Origin: a virus
Direction: 5' to 3' (one strand)
Length of the DNA: 26,052 nt
Virus record (IMG/VR): IMGVR_UViG_3300032326_001587
Location: 1-26,052 of that record
The position numbers and the translations under genes were made by a program. This document shows, piece by piece, positions 1-7,080 of the stretch; the first letter of the stretch is position 1, and the number at the start of each line of letters is the position of its first letter. The notes under the pieces were generated by a model. It was given only the letters and a program-made list of their open reading frames with translations. It was not told where the DNA came from and did no database searches.

Positions 1-585
1 GAGCGTGCCGTCCTGCGCCTTCGTGAGCACCTGACCCGCCGTCGCCGCCGACGAACCCGTGAGGGCCGCGATGGCCGCGTCGGCGGTCGTCTCGCCCGTG
101 CCGCCCTTGTTGATGGGGACGACGCTCGGGATGCCCGCGTCGGCCCACGCCACCGACCCGTCCTCCTCGATGGACAGGACCTGACCCGGCAAAGCGAGTG
201 CCGCACCGGTCAGCGCGGAGATGGCGGCCTGCGCCGTCTCCGCGCCCGTGCCGCCCTTGTTGATGGCGATGGGGTAGGTCACATCCCCACCCGTCGCGGC
301 GGCCCACACCGCGTTGCCGCTACCGTTGCGGGTCAGGACGTACCCCGTCGTCCCGGCGGGCGCGTTGGTGAGGGCGTTGATGGCCCCCTGCTGGCTCGTA
401 GACCCCGTGCCGCCCTGTGCGAGGGGCACGGGGATCTGGATGTCAGTGCCGGAGCGGAGGACCTTCTCCTCCCCAGACTCGCCCTTCAGAACGACGTTCC
501 CGTCCGTGCGGACGTACATCGAGACCTGTCCGGCGTCGGGTGCGGGAACTTCCGTGGAGGTCTTGGTGAAGATGAGCTTGCTCAT
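1..585 (-). CDS. Tail-fibre-like structural protein, C-terminus cut by window edge
   Basis: The frame is open from the ATG at 585 to the window edge, so the 195 visible residues are the N-terminal part of a longer protein. Three copies of a phage fibre repeat of the form (K/Q)GGTG-x-(T/E)-T/S-x-x-A-x-x-A-(I/L) lie at about residues 57-73, 108-124 and 158-174, spaced about 50 residues apart. Such repeats are typical of tail-fibre shafts and related host-contact proteins. The N-terminus (MSKLIFTKTS) closely resembles that of the next gene (MSKLILSEND), so the two are paralogues that probably share an attachment domain. The Shine-Dalgarno sequence is weak (AGG about 8 nt before the start). A class-minus promoter motif lies upstream at 630-645. 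The exact virion position is inferred. Confidence 0.85.
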   Translation of the reverse strand, partial: MSKLIFTKTSTEVPAPDAGQVSMYVRTDGNVVLKGESGEEKVLRSGTDIQIPVPLAQGGTGSTSQQGAINALTNAPAGTTGYVLTRNGSGNAVWAAATGGDVTYPIAINKGGTGAETAQAAISALTGAALALPGQVLSIEEDGSVAWADAGIPSVVPINKGGTGETTADAAIAALTGSSAATAGQVLTKAQDGTL

Positions 586-629
586 GTGGGGCCTGCCGTC
601 CGTAAAAAGGTGGTCCGTGAAGCGGGGGG

Positions 630-645
630 TATCGGGCGGGTACCG
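630..645 (-). promoter_or_regulatory. Minus-strand phage promoter motif, site 1
   Basis: On the minus strand this reads CGGT-ACCCGCCC-GATA. It lies in the 60-nt gap between the two fibre genes, about 45 nt before the ATG at 585. It matches the family CGGT-N8-(T/G/C)AT(C/A/T) found before almost every minus-strand transcription unit here. The promoter role is inferred from recurrence, fixed spacing and position. Confidence 0.65.
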
Positions 646-2169
646 CTACCCCTGGTACTCGACGACGTACGACGCGAGGGTGAATGCCGCCTGCGCGTCG
701 TTCGGGTTGTGCGCCACCGCGAGCTTGATGCCCGCGTTCGGGAGGGTTGCGACGGAGTTCGAGTTGAACACCGCCGTGAACGTCCCGTCGACCGAGCCCG
801 TCGCGGTCGCGTCGAGGAGGAAGTTGCCGCCGTCCGAGTGAACCTGGACCACCACGTCGAGGGCGACGACGTTCGACGTCGGGGCGTTCGTGCCGGGGAG
901 GTTCACCGCCACGATGGGGTTGGGGACGCCCGCGCACAGCACCACCAACTGGAACGCCGACTGGTTCGCGCCACGGGTGCCCGTGATCTTCATTCGGATG
1001 GTGCGACCCGCCTTCAGGAAGCCCGCGCCGAACGGGGCGAGCCCGTCCGCGACGTCGACCATGCCCGTGCCGTTCGGCAGAGTGGTGGTCGTGCGTGCGG
1101 TGAGCACCTTCAGCGTGCCGCCGATGCCGGCGGAGGAGATGCCGGCGGTCGTCAGCACCGCGTCGCCCTTCAGCTTGACCATGTACGTCCCGTTGACGGG
1201 TTCGACGGACACGGACGCCGATGCGTTGCCGAACAGCCCACCCCATTCGACGCCGGGGTTCGCGGTGAGATCCTTCGTGACCTTCAGGATGACGGCCTGC
1301 GAGTTGTTCCCCTGGGCCACGTTGCCGACGACGACGGTGGAGTCCTCGAGGCCCTCGACCCCGTACGTCCCCTCGACGAACATCCCGACGTCGGATGGCC
1401 CGCGCAGGGTGTACTTCGACTCGGTGGTCGCGCCGTCCTCGCGTGCCCCCTCCAGGATGGCCTGGATGTCTTCGACGTGAATCTCGTACATCGAATTCGT
1501 ATTGGTCGCCGTCTGTTCGACGTCGAAGGTGTGGTACAGGTAGTCGGACAGAAGCAGTGCCGAACTGCTGTACGTCTTGACGGTGTTGACCCCTTCCGCG
1601 TCGAGGATGTTCTTGAGGTCGTTCGTGATCGTGAACTTCGCGAACGGGGACGGCTTGTCCACCGTGTTGACGTACGGGTCGATGACGACCGTCCCACCGC
1701 TGAACGGGGACTGGATGGCCGTGTCGGGGTCGGTGTACGTCCCGGTCGTCGACAGGGCCTGAACCGCAGCACCGTAGGCGGTCGTGGGGGAGATGGCGGT
1801 GCGGTTCTCCGTGCCGCTGTAGTCGGGCACGGTGTACGACCCCGACCCGTTGGTCACGCCGGGAACCACGACGGCACCGAACACGGCGTTGCCTGCCGGG
1901 TTCTTCTTCAGCACCCAGTGTGTCTCGACGCCGGGGTTCGCCACGGCCGTGAGCCCGTCGATCGCCGCCTGACGCGTCTCCTGTCCCGTGCCGCCCTTGT
2001 CGACGGTGATGGGGTAGGTCACGTCCGACCCCCCGCCGCCGAGCGGGTGCTCGACCCCGTCGGACGCCTTGTAGTACAGGGAACTGTTGTCCCGCGCGTA
2101 GACGGCGACCTTGCCGGCCGCCGGGGTCTCCGGGGAAACGTCGTTCTCCGACAGGATGAGCTTGCTCAT
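646..2169 (-). CDS. Tail-fibre-like virion protein
   Basis: A 507-aa protein starting at ATG 2169. The N-terminal 30 residues are paralogous to the neighbouring fibre gene, and one KGGTGQETRQAAID fibre repeat sits at residues 58-71. The remainder is rich in Gly, Thr, Val, Ser and Asn with alternating hydrophobic residues, as expected of a beta-rich shaft or receptor-binding protein. I see no enzymatic motif. No convincing Shine-Dalgarno sequence precedes the start, but the match of the MSKLI start to the paralogue supports it. A class-minus promoter motif lies about 42 nt upstream. The two genes are each preceded by their own motif, so they can be transcribed separately. The virion assignment rests on the repeat and on context; the specific role (fibre, whisker or baseplate decoration) is unknown. 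Confidence 0.82.
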   Translation of the reverse strand: MSKLILSENDVSPETPAAGKVAVYARDNSSLYYKASDGVEHPLGGGGSDVTYPITVDKGGTGQETRQAAIDGLTAVANPGVETHWVLKKNPAGNAVFGAVVVPGVTNGSGSYTVPDYSGTENRTAISPTTAYGAAVQALSTTGTYTDPDTAIQSPFSGGTVVIDPYVNTVDKPSPFAKFTITNDLKNILDAEGVNTVKTYSSSALLLSDYLYHTFDVEQTATNTNSMYEIHVEDIQAILEGAREDGATTESKYTLRGPSDVGMFVEGTYGVEGLEDSTVVVGNVAQGNNSQAVILKVTKDLTANPGVEWGGLFGNASASVSVEPVNGTYMVKLKGDAVLTTAGISSAGIGGTLKVLTARTTTTLPNGTGMVDVADGLAPFGAGFLKAGRTIRMKITGTRGANQSAFQLVVLCAGVPNPIVAVNLPGTNAPTSNVVALDVVVQVHSDGGNFLLDATATGSVDGTFTAVFNSNSVATLPNAGIKLAVAHNPNDAQAAFTLASYVVEYQG

Positions 2170-2210
2170 GGTGGGGCGTCCGTGGATGGAAGGTCCGAAC
2201 CCACCGCCCC

Positions 2211-2226
2211 TATCGACCCCCTACCG
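2211..2226 (-). promoter_or_regulatory. Minus-strand phage promoter motif, site 2
   Basis: On the minus strand this reads CGGT-AGGGGGTC-GATA, about 42 nt before the ATG at 2169. It fills the short gap between the dCMP deaminase and the fibre gene, so the fibre can be expressed apart from the enzyme operon. It is a member of the CGGT-N8-NAT family. Confidence 0.65.
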
Positions 2227-2228
2227 CA

Positions 2229-2720
2229 TCAGGTCATCTCGTAGATGCCGCTGGACCGAGGGTCGCGGGGGCCGTCACGGTACACGACCTGGACGCCGAC
2301 GCGCTCGAGGTACTCGACCCCCGCGCTGCCGCCCGCGTACCCGCCCCTCACGACGACGACGCACACCACGCCGGCGTGGTGCATCAGCTTCGCGCACATC
2401 GGGCACGGTTCCCCCGTGACGATCATCCACGACCCGTGCGTGGGCACCCCGTTCGCCGCCGCGTTCGCGATGACGTTCGACTCGGCGTGGTGGCACCCGA
2501 GTTCCATCATCGTGCCCGACTTGACCCCGTCACGCTCGCACCACGTCCCGCGGCACAGGGAACCTTCCTGTCCGCGCGGGCCGCCGTTGTACCCGTCGGC
2601 GAGGACGACGTTGCGCTCGGGGTCGACAAGTACCGCGCCGAACCTGCGGCGCGGGCAACCCGACGCCTCGGCGAGGATGAGGCACTGACGAATGCGGATG
2701 TCGAGGTGCTTGTCCTTCAT
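2229..2720 (-). CDS. Deoxycytidylate (dCMP) deaminase
   Basis: A 163-aa zinc-dependent deaminase that would convert dCMP to dUMP, feeding thymidylate synthesis during phage DNA replication. The family signature is complete: H78-A-E80, where H78 binds zinc and E80 shuttles the proton, and P105-C-P-M-C109, giving the two Cys ligands. A G-Y-N-G motif near residue 45 is typical of dCMP deaminases, as is the inserted Cys/His-rich stretch around residues 56-78. The frame runs further upstream, but the ATG at 2720 is chosen. It has a GGAGG ribosome binding site, and the 4-bp ATGA overlap with the RNA ligase gene implies translational coupling. It is the last gene of an operon whose other members look like RNA-repair enzymes. 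Substrate preference (dCMP rather than cytidine) follows from the family and was not tested. Confidence 0.93.
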   Translation of the reverse strand: MKDKHLDIRIRQCLILAEASGCPRRRFGAVLVDPERNVVLADGYNGGPRGQEGSLCRGTWCERDGVKSGTMMELGCHHAESNVIANAAANGVPTHGSWMIVTGEPCPMCAKLMHHAGVVCVVVVRGGYAGGSAGVEYLERVGVQVVYRDGPRDPRSSGIYEMT

Positions 2721-3457
2721 CGGCGACCCTCCATGAAACGCTGTGCCACCCGTGCCGCCGAGGCGTACCGACGGATGTTCTTCACCGCCCGCTGCATCGG
2801 GTGGATGCCGCCCTGCAGTGCCTCGTCCGTGATGCGCTGCTGGAACTCGAGGTTGATGAACTTCCCGAACACGCCCGTGCGGTAGTTCTTCAGCACGATG
2901 CCCTCGGCCTTCGACGCCCCGCTGAACGACGAGATGCGGTCGGCGAGCGCGGGGAGGTTCGTGGGGGACACCTTGCCCTGCCACACGAGGGGGACGACGG
3001 GTGCCCCGACCATCTCGCACACCGTCTCCTTCTCGGATCGGTCGAGCCAGGGCATCCGCGCCCCCGTCCCGACGCGGTACGGGGGCTCGAACTCCCCGTC
3101 GAGCACGTCGTACACCACGGTCATGTCGGGCCAGCCCTCGAACGAGTACGGCACGTTCTCGTAGGACACCGAGTGCTGGATCGTGAGCTGCTCGCAGAAG
3201 AACGTGTAGCCCCCGTGGAGGATGATGACCGGGTGGCCGTCCACCTTCTCCTCGACGACCAGCGGGGAACCGTCGAACAGCCGGTCCATGGTCGCATCGT
3301 CCATGTAGGGCTTGCCCTTGATGCGGGCACCCGCGCGGTCGATGGCGTCGTTGCCGACCACGACCGACTCGACGCCACCCTTCCCGACGACGCGGGCGAT
3401 GGGGATGCGTCGGATGCCGGACAGGTCCTTGTAGCCGGCGTTGTCGATGACCTTCAT
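2717..3457 (-). CDS. RNA ligase, nucleotidyltransferase superfamily
   Basis: A 246-aa ATP-type RNA ligase. The covalent nucleotidyltransferase motifs appear in order. Motif I is EEKVDGHP, with K71 the predicted AMP-accepting lysine. Motif III is YDVLDGEF (about 116-123), motif IV is EGIVLK (185-190), and motif V is GKFINLEF (198-205). The protein is shorter than T4 Rnl1 or Rnl2, so little beyond the catalytic module is present, except a basic C-terminal tail (residues 225-246) that could bind RNA. The ATG at 3457 has an AGGAG site. The gene overlaps both neighbours by ATGA, so it is coupled to the 2H/ART fusion upstream and the dCMP deaminase downstream. It would seal 3'-OH/5'-phosphate RNA ends, possibly host tRNAs or rRNA cut by defence nucleases. 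DNA ligation is less likely because no OB-fold or DNA-binding accessory domain is visible. Confidence 0.88.
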   Translation of the reverse strand: MKVIDNAGYKDLSGIRRIPIARVVGKGGVESVVVGNDAIDRAGARIKGKPYMDDATMDRLFDGSPLVVEEKVDGHPVIILHGGYTFFCEQLTIQHSVSYENVPYSFEGWPDMTVVYDVLDGEFEPPYRVGTGARMPWLDRSEKETVCEMVGAPVVPLVWQGKVSPTNLPALADRISSFSGASKAEGIVLKNYRTGVFGKFINLEFQQRITDEALQGGIHPMQRAVKNIRRYASAARVAQRFMEGRR

Positions 3458-5007
3458 CGTAGGCTCCTCGAGGCGACGTGCCTAACCATGCGTTCCTGGG
3501 TCTCTTGGCGGATGCGCTGGTACTCGTCGAACTTCAGTCGGTCCTCGGTGGGGTACTTCACCCTGGGGTACGACCGGTACATCTCGACCCACGACGCGGG
3601 GATGTTGCCCGCGTAGGTCACCAGGCCCGACCGCAGGCTGTCCTTCAGGTACTTCTTCGGGTCGTGGACGTCGGCGACAAGGGCACGGAAGTCCTCGGTG
3701 TCCGCGTACGCCCCCGACATCATCCGGCGGAACAGGGTGCCCGCGTGGATCTCCCCCTTCAGGACGTAGGTCTCCCCCGTGCGTAGACCGTTGAACTGTT
3801 TTGGGTCGGCGACCGTCAGCACGTACTCCCGTTTCAGGGGAACCCACCCCGTCGCCATGTCCTCGTCGAACACGACGTTCCCGAGTTCGTCGGGCGGGAT
3901 GGTCACCCGCAGGACCGCCGCGTTCGACTTGTCGAAGATGGCCTGGCGGGTCGCGTAGTTCTCCGCGTCCTCGGGGTTCACCGTGAGGTACACGTTGCGG
4001 TTGGTGTACCCCGGCACCTGGTCGGCGTACTCGAACCGCTGCTGACCGGGCACGAACCCCTCCTTGAGGATGGTCTTCGCCCGCATCGTCGAGGTGCCGT
4101 GGAACACGACCAACGGGGTCGGCATACCGGCCCGCCCGCGCCCCGTCATGGCGACGTCCACGTCGCGCGGGTCGCCCGCCACATCCCCCACGGTGCGGCC
4201 GTGGTACCGCTCCGAGTTCACGATGCGGAAGTCGGGGGTGACACGGGGGTCCGCCTTCATCAGGTGGCCCAGGAGTTTGACCGTCTGCGTGTTCGACATC
4301 CCACGGAACGCCGTGTCGCCGGACGGGATGACGTAGGTCTGCTGCGGACTACGGTGGTTCTTGGGCAACCCCTGTCGCCGACTCATGACCCCGTTCCACG
4401 ACATGTCGAAGTCGACCGTGCCGCGTGTGGTGTCCACCTTGACGACCTGGGTGCCCCACCCTTTGCCACGGGTCAGTTCGTTCGGGTTGCCCGCCGTGTA
4501 CGTCACGTTCGGACCCATGACCCCCGCGTAGTAGACGGGGGCGGCCGGCACGGGGTCGGCGTTCTTCAACGCGACGCGGACGGACGCCGTGCGACCCAGG
4601 TCGACCAACTCGTACCACTCCCGACCGGCGGCGAAGAACCCGACCCGTCCGGTCAGGATCGGGCCGTTGACGGGGGTCACTGGCCCACGCGCCAACAGTT
4701 CGTTCGCCTTCACGGCTGGCGTGACGCCGTCCGTGGCCACGGTGACGTGCGGGATGCGGTTCTTCGAGCTGACGCCGTGCGGGCGGACGACGACCGCCTG
4801 GATCTCGACGTCACCCGCGTACCCGACGACCTCGAGGGTCACGGGCTCGCCGAGGGGCAACTCGGCCACGTCGTCGACCGACGGGCCGAACTGGATGGTC
4901 ATGTGGTGCGAGACGCGCTTCGGCAGCAGTCCCCCGACGTGCGATTCCCACCACCGAAGGAGTACCTTCGGGTCGTCGAGCATCACCCCAGCGTAGATGG
5001 GCTTCAT
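3454..5007 (-). CDS. Fusion of a 2H phosphoesterase-like domain and an ADP-ribosyltransferase-like domain
   Basis: A 517-aa protein with two recognisable ends. The N-terminal part (about 1-110) has the paired H-x-T motifs of 2H phosphoesterases: H35-M-T37 in a HHMTIQF strand and H87-V-T89 in IPHVTVA. Members of this superfamily open 2',3'-cyclic phosphates or ligate 2',5' ends. The C-terminal part (about 298-425) has the layout of an ADP-ribosyltransferase fold: FHGTST (H303), then a helix and KEGF, then NVYLTVNPEDAENYA (Y340), and a possible third catalytic residue at E419 (KGEI). Tpt1/KptA 2'-phosphotransferases and PARP/toxin-like enzymes share this fold. The Tyr after the Leu-Thr strand is more PARP-like than Tpt1-like, so the reaction is unresolved. 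The middle (150-295) is not recognised. ATG 5007 overlaps the upstream stop (TGATG), and the 3' end overlaps the RNA ligase start. Confidence 0.78.
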   Translation of the reverse strand: MKPIYAGVMLDDPKVLLRWWESHVGGLLPKRVSHHMTIQFGPSVDDVAELPLGEPVTLEVVGYAGDVEIQAVVVRPHGVSSKNRIPHVTVATDGVTPAVKANELLARGPVTPVNGPILTGRVGFFAAGREWYELVDLGRTASVRVALKNADPVPAAPVYYAGVMGPNVTYTAGNPNELTRGKGWGTQVVKVDTTRGTVDFDMSWNGVMSRRQGLPKNHRSPQQTYVIPSGDTAFRGMSNTQTVKLLGHLMKADPRVTPDFRIVNSERYHGRTVGDVAGDPRDVDVAMTGRGRAGMPTPLVVFHGTSTMRAKTILKEGFVPGQQRFEYADQVPGYTNRNVYLTVNPEDAENYATRQAIFDKSNAAVLRVTIPPDELGNVVFDEDMATGWVPLKREYVLTVADPKQFNGLRTGETYVLKGEIHAGTLFRRMMSGAYADTEDFRALVADVHDPKKYLKDSLRSGLVTYAGNIPASWVEMYRSYPRVKYPTEDRLKFDEYQRIRQETQERMVRHVASRSLR

Positions 5008-5420
5008 CAGTCGAACCGAAGCCACCGGCGGCCGAAGTCGTCCGTGACGCCGAGGGCATCGAGCACCATCCCGTTCAGGGTGTGCGACGCGACGTAGGTG
5101 GGCTCGGAATCCGCCGCCCCGTACGCCGCGTACTTGTTGAGGACGGGCGAGATGTGCGTGCGGAAGGCGGTGAAGTATGCCCGCCGCAGCACCGACCACT
5201 CAGGGGACTTTTCCATGCGGTGACGGTCAATGTCGCCCCAGGAGTCCTTACCCGCCTTCTTCGCGGCCTTGATGGCGGCGCGGAGGGCGGGGTCGGCGGC
5301 GGCGGCGCGGACACCGTCGTTCAACGCCTTCACGACGGACCGGATGGCCACGCGCTCCGCCGGGGTCTCGGGGGAGAAGATCTGCCAGGCGTCGGCGGAT
5401 GAGGGGAGGGTCGTGGGCAT
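5007..5420 (-). CDS. Unrecognised protein, first gene of the RNA-repair-like operon
   Basis: A 137-aa protein I do not recognise. It is mostly helical in appearance, with an Ala/Lys-rich helix (RAAIKAAKKAGKDSWGDID, about 66-84) and an aromatic- and Arg-rich second half ending in RRWLRFD. The frame is open further upstream, but the ATG at 5420 has a GGAG site about 9 nt away and lies about 63 nt downstream of a class-minus promoter motif. Its stop overlaps the start of the 2H/ART gene (TGATG), so the products are likely made together. It may be a partner or regulator of the RNA enzymes; this is inference from gene order only. Confidence 0.7.
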   Translation of the reverse strand: MPTTLPSSADAWQIFSPETPAERVAIRSVVKALNDGVRAAAADPALRAAIKAAKKAGKDSWGDIDRHRMEKSPEWSVLRRAYFTAFRTHISPVLNKYAAYGAADSEPTYVASHTLNGMVLDALGVTDDFGRRWLRFD

Positions 5421-5483
5421 CGCGGGGACTCCGTGGGGGACAACGAGTACACCGTGGCACGACGCTGTCGGACCAACCGCGTT

Positions 5484-5499
5484 GATAGGAACGCCACCG
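5484..5499 (-). promoter_or_regulatory. Minus-strand phage promoter motif, site 3 (RNA-repair-like operon)
   Basis: On the minus strand this reads CGGT-GGCGTTCC-TATC, a full match to the family, about 63 nt before ATG 5420. Only 2 nt separate it from the plus-strand motif at 5502-5527, giving back-to-back divergent promoters between the RNA ligase operon and the phosphatase. Confidence 0.68.
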
Positions 5500-5501
5500 T
5501 A

Positions 5502-5527
5502 GGTCCGACTTCGTCCGCGACGGTGTA
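5502..5527 (+). promoter_or_regulatory. Plus-strand phage promoter motif, site A
   Basis: GGTCCGAC, 12 nt, GGTGTA, 27 nt before the ATG at 5554. The whole 26-nt block is identical to the one at 7029-7054 although the flanks differ, so it is a conserved element rather than a gene duplication remnant. Divergent copies precede most other plus-strand genes. Confidence 0.7.
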
Positions 5528-5553
5528 TCAGGGACGAACCCCCCGGAGACCAC

Positions 5554-6327
5554 ATGGCCCGCACCATCATCATCGGCGACGTCCACGGGATGCGCCAGGA
5601 ACTCGAGGACCTCCTCGCCCGCGCCGACGTCGCCCGCGACGACCACGTCGTCAGCGTCGGCGACCTCATGGACAAGGGTCCGGACTGCGCGGGCGCGGTG
5701 CGCGTCCTGCGCGAACTCCGCGAGGCGGGCATCCGCGTCACCCTCGTGCGAGGCAACCACGAGGAACGCCACGAGCGGTTCCGCCGCAACGAGGCGGAGG
5801 CCGCCCGCACGGGTCGCCCGAACCCCATGGCGCGGCTCGAGGAACTGCACGCCGCCGCCGACGGACTGACGGACGCCGACATCGCCTTCCTCGAGACGGC
5901 GGTCCCGGTCGCCCACCTCCCCGAACACGGCGCGGTGGTCATCCACGCGGGCATCCTCCCGACCCACGCGGCGCTGCCCTCCAGCACGGAGGGCCTGTCG
6001 GGGCGCGAGCGGAAGTCCCTCGAACTGGTCTACCGCGTGCGGTACGTCAACCCCGAGGGGAAGATGGTCGTCATGGGCGCGGAGACGGACGCCGACCGCT
6101 ACTGGGCCGACGTCTACGACGGTCGCTTCGGGCACGCCTACTTCGGGCACCAGCCGTTCCACGACCGCTCGGAGCCCGTCGAGTTCCCCCACGCCACGGG
6201 CCTGGACCTCGGCGCGGTGTACGGGAACGTCCTCGCCGCCGCCGTCCTCGTCGGGACGGAGCGGGCGCGGTTCGTCACCGTCCCCGCCCACGGTCGGTTC
6301 GCCGAGCCCCACAACGACGCCGAGTAG
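5554..6327 (+). CDS. Calcineurin-like (PPP family) metallophosphatase
   Basis: A 257-aa two-metal phosphoesterase. All PPP motifs are present in order: GDVHG (D9, H11), GDLMDKGPD (D37, D40), RGNHE (N68, H69), IHAG (H131) and YFGHQPF (H199), followed by GLDLGAVYG, typical of the C-terminal core of this family. Relatives include phage lambda protein phosphatase, ApaH-like enzymes and the central phosphatase domain of bacterial Pnkp, which removes 2'/3' phosphates from RNA ends. The substrate cannot be read from sequence. It lies divergent from an RNA ligase operon, so RNA 3'-end healing is a reasonable hypothesis, with protein dephosphorylation the main alternative. The ATG at 5554 has a GGAG site. 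A strong hairpin ends the unit. Confidence 0.92.
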   Translation: MARTIIIGDVHGMRQELEDLLARADVARDDHVVSVGDLMDKGPDCAGAVRVLRELREAGIRVTLVRGNHEERHERFRRNEAEAARTGRPNPMARLEELHAAADGLTDADIAFLETAVPVAHLPEHGAVVIHAGILPTHAALPSSTEGLSGRERKSLELVYRVRYVNPEGKMVVMGAETDADRYWADVYDGRFGHAYFGHQPFHDRSEPVEFPHATGLDLGAVYGNVLAAAVLVGTERARFVTVPAHGRFAEPHNDAE

Positions 6328-6340
6328 TCTCTTGGGGTGG

Positions 6341-6373
6341 GTCGCCCCCCGTGTCGATTGCACGGGGGGCGAC
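6341..6373 (+). terminator. Strong hairpin terminator after the phosphatase gene
   Basis: A perfect 13-bp GC-rich stem (GTCGCCCCCCGTG with its complement) encloses a 7-nt loop. It lies between the convergent ends of the phosphatase gene and the Pro-rich membrane protein gene. The T-containing flank (GTGCGTTTC) is on the plus-strand side, but it may act in both directions. Confidence 0.8.
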
Positions 6374-6380
6374 GTGCGTT

Positions 6381-6968
6381 TCAGTCCTTCTTCTTGGGGG
6401 CGCGCGGCTTCGGCTTCGGCACGGGCGCGGCGGGCTTGACCGACAGCACCGCCACGGCCTCGCGGAGGACGCGTACCTCATCGAGGGCGGTGTTCGCGTC
6501 CTTCAGTGCCTTGGCGAGGGCCTCCCCGTCCAGCTTCGACTTGTCCGCGGACGTCAGCAGGGACTCCACCTTGCCCTCGTGGCGGCCGATGCGACGGGTC
6601 ACGGTGCGCCACAGGACCAGGAGCAGCACGGCCAGGACCGCGTCCACGCCGTGCCCCGCATCCTGGTGTTCCGTGACGATGACGGTCGGCTCGGGGCCGA
6701 CGGGGATGTCCGAACCCAGGGAGTCGGGGTGGGTATCCGCTGCCAGGATGTCGTCGGTGTGCTTGTCGGGTGCATCCACGACGGGTGCATCCACGACGGG
6801 GGCGGGTGCCGCGACAGGAACGGGGGCGACGGGAAGGGGTGCGGGGGGGAGGACGCGAACCGGAACTGGAACGGGTGCCGGGGTAACGACGACGGGGGTC
6901 GCTGCGGGCACGGGAGCGGGGGGCGTGACGACGGGGGCGACGGTGTCGGTCGTTGCGGGGACAGGCAT
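6381..6968 (-). CDS. Pro/Ala/Val-rich single-pass membrane protein
   Basis: A 195-aa protein. Residues 1-65 are a low-complexity stretch of Pro, Ala and Val (repeats such as VVDAPVVDAP and APVPVPV). An acidic linker follows, then one hydrophobic segment (AVLAVLLLVLW, near 110-120). A basic, coiled-coil-prone segment comes next (RHEGKVESLLTSADKSKLDGEALAKALKDANTALDEV would be one long helix, roughly 128-165). The tail is Pro/Lys-rich and ends APKKKD. No N-terminal signal sequence is present, so the membrane topology is uncertain. The ATG at 6968 has an ideal AAGGAG site. Promoter motif site 4 lies 45 nt upstream. A spanin-, holin- or envelope-modifying role is conceivable given the lipoprotein nearby, but nothing specific supports it. 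Confidence 0.78.
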   Translation of the reverse strand: MPVPATTDTVAPVVTPPAPVPAATPVVVTPAPVPVPVRVLPPAPLPVAPVPVAAPAPVVDAPVVDAPDKHTDDILAADTHPDSLGSDIPVGPEPTVIVTEHQDAGHGVDAVLAVLLLVLWRTVTRRIGRHEGKVESLLTSADKSKLDGEALAKALKDANTALDEVRVLREAVAVLSVKPAAPVPKPKPRAPKKKD

Positions 6969-7012
6969 GTTCTCCTTGTGGGTCCGGGGTTGTCCGGACC
7001 TACGACCCTCGA

Positions 7013-7028
7013 GATAAACGAACCACCC
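7013..7028 (-). promoter_or_regulatory. Minus-strand phage promoter motif, site 4
   Basis: On the minus strand this reads GGGT-GGTTCGTT-TATC, one mismatch from the CGGT-N8-TATC family, 45 nt before ATG 6968. It directly abuts the plus-strand motif at 7029-7054. Confidence 0.55.
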
Positions 7029-7054
7029 GGTCCGACTTCGTCCGCGACGGTGTA
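7029..7054 (+). promoter_or_regulatory. Plus-strand phage promoter motif, site B
   Basis: GGTCCGAC, 12 nt, GGTGTA, identical over 26 nt to site A and also 27 nt before its start codon (7081). Confidence 0.7.
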
Positions 7055-7080
7055 CCACCCCCAGTCAGGAGAACACGCAC

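Noticed and set aside
2191-2215. GGTCCGAACCC resembling a tRNA T-arm or a plus-strand promoter box
   Set aside because: No acceptor, D or anticodon arm fits around it, and no second box lies at the 12-nt spacing; no plus-strand gene follows.
3001-3616. Plus-strand frames opposite the RNA ligase gene
   Set aside because: Shadows of the ligase coding strand; no promoter motif or ribosome binding site.
5421-5987. Upstream extension of the 137-aa gene into the phosphatase region
   Set aside because: It would run antisense through the phosphatase gene and through the promoter motifs; ATG 5420 has a good ribosome binding site.
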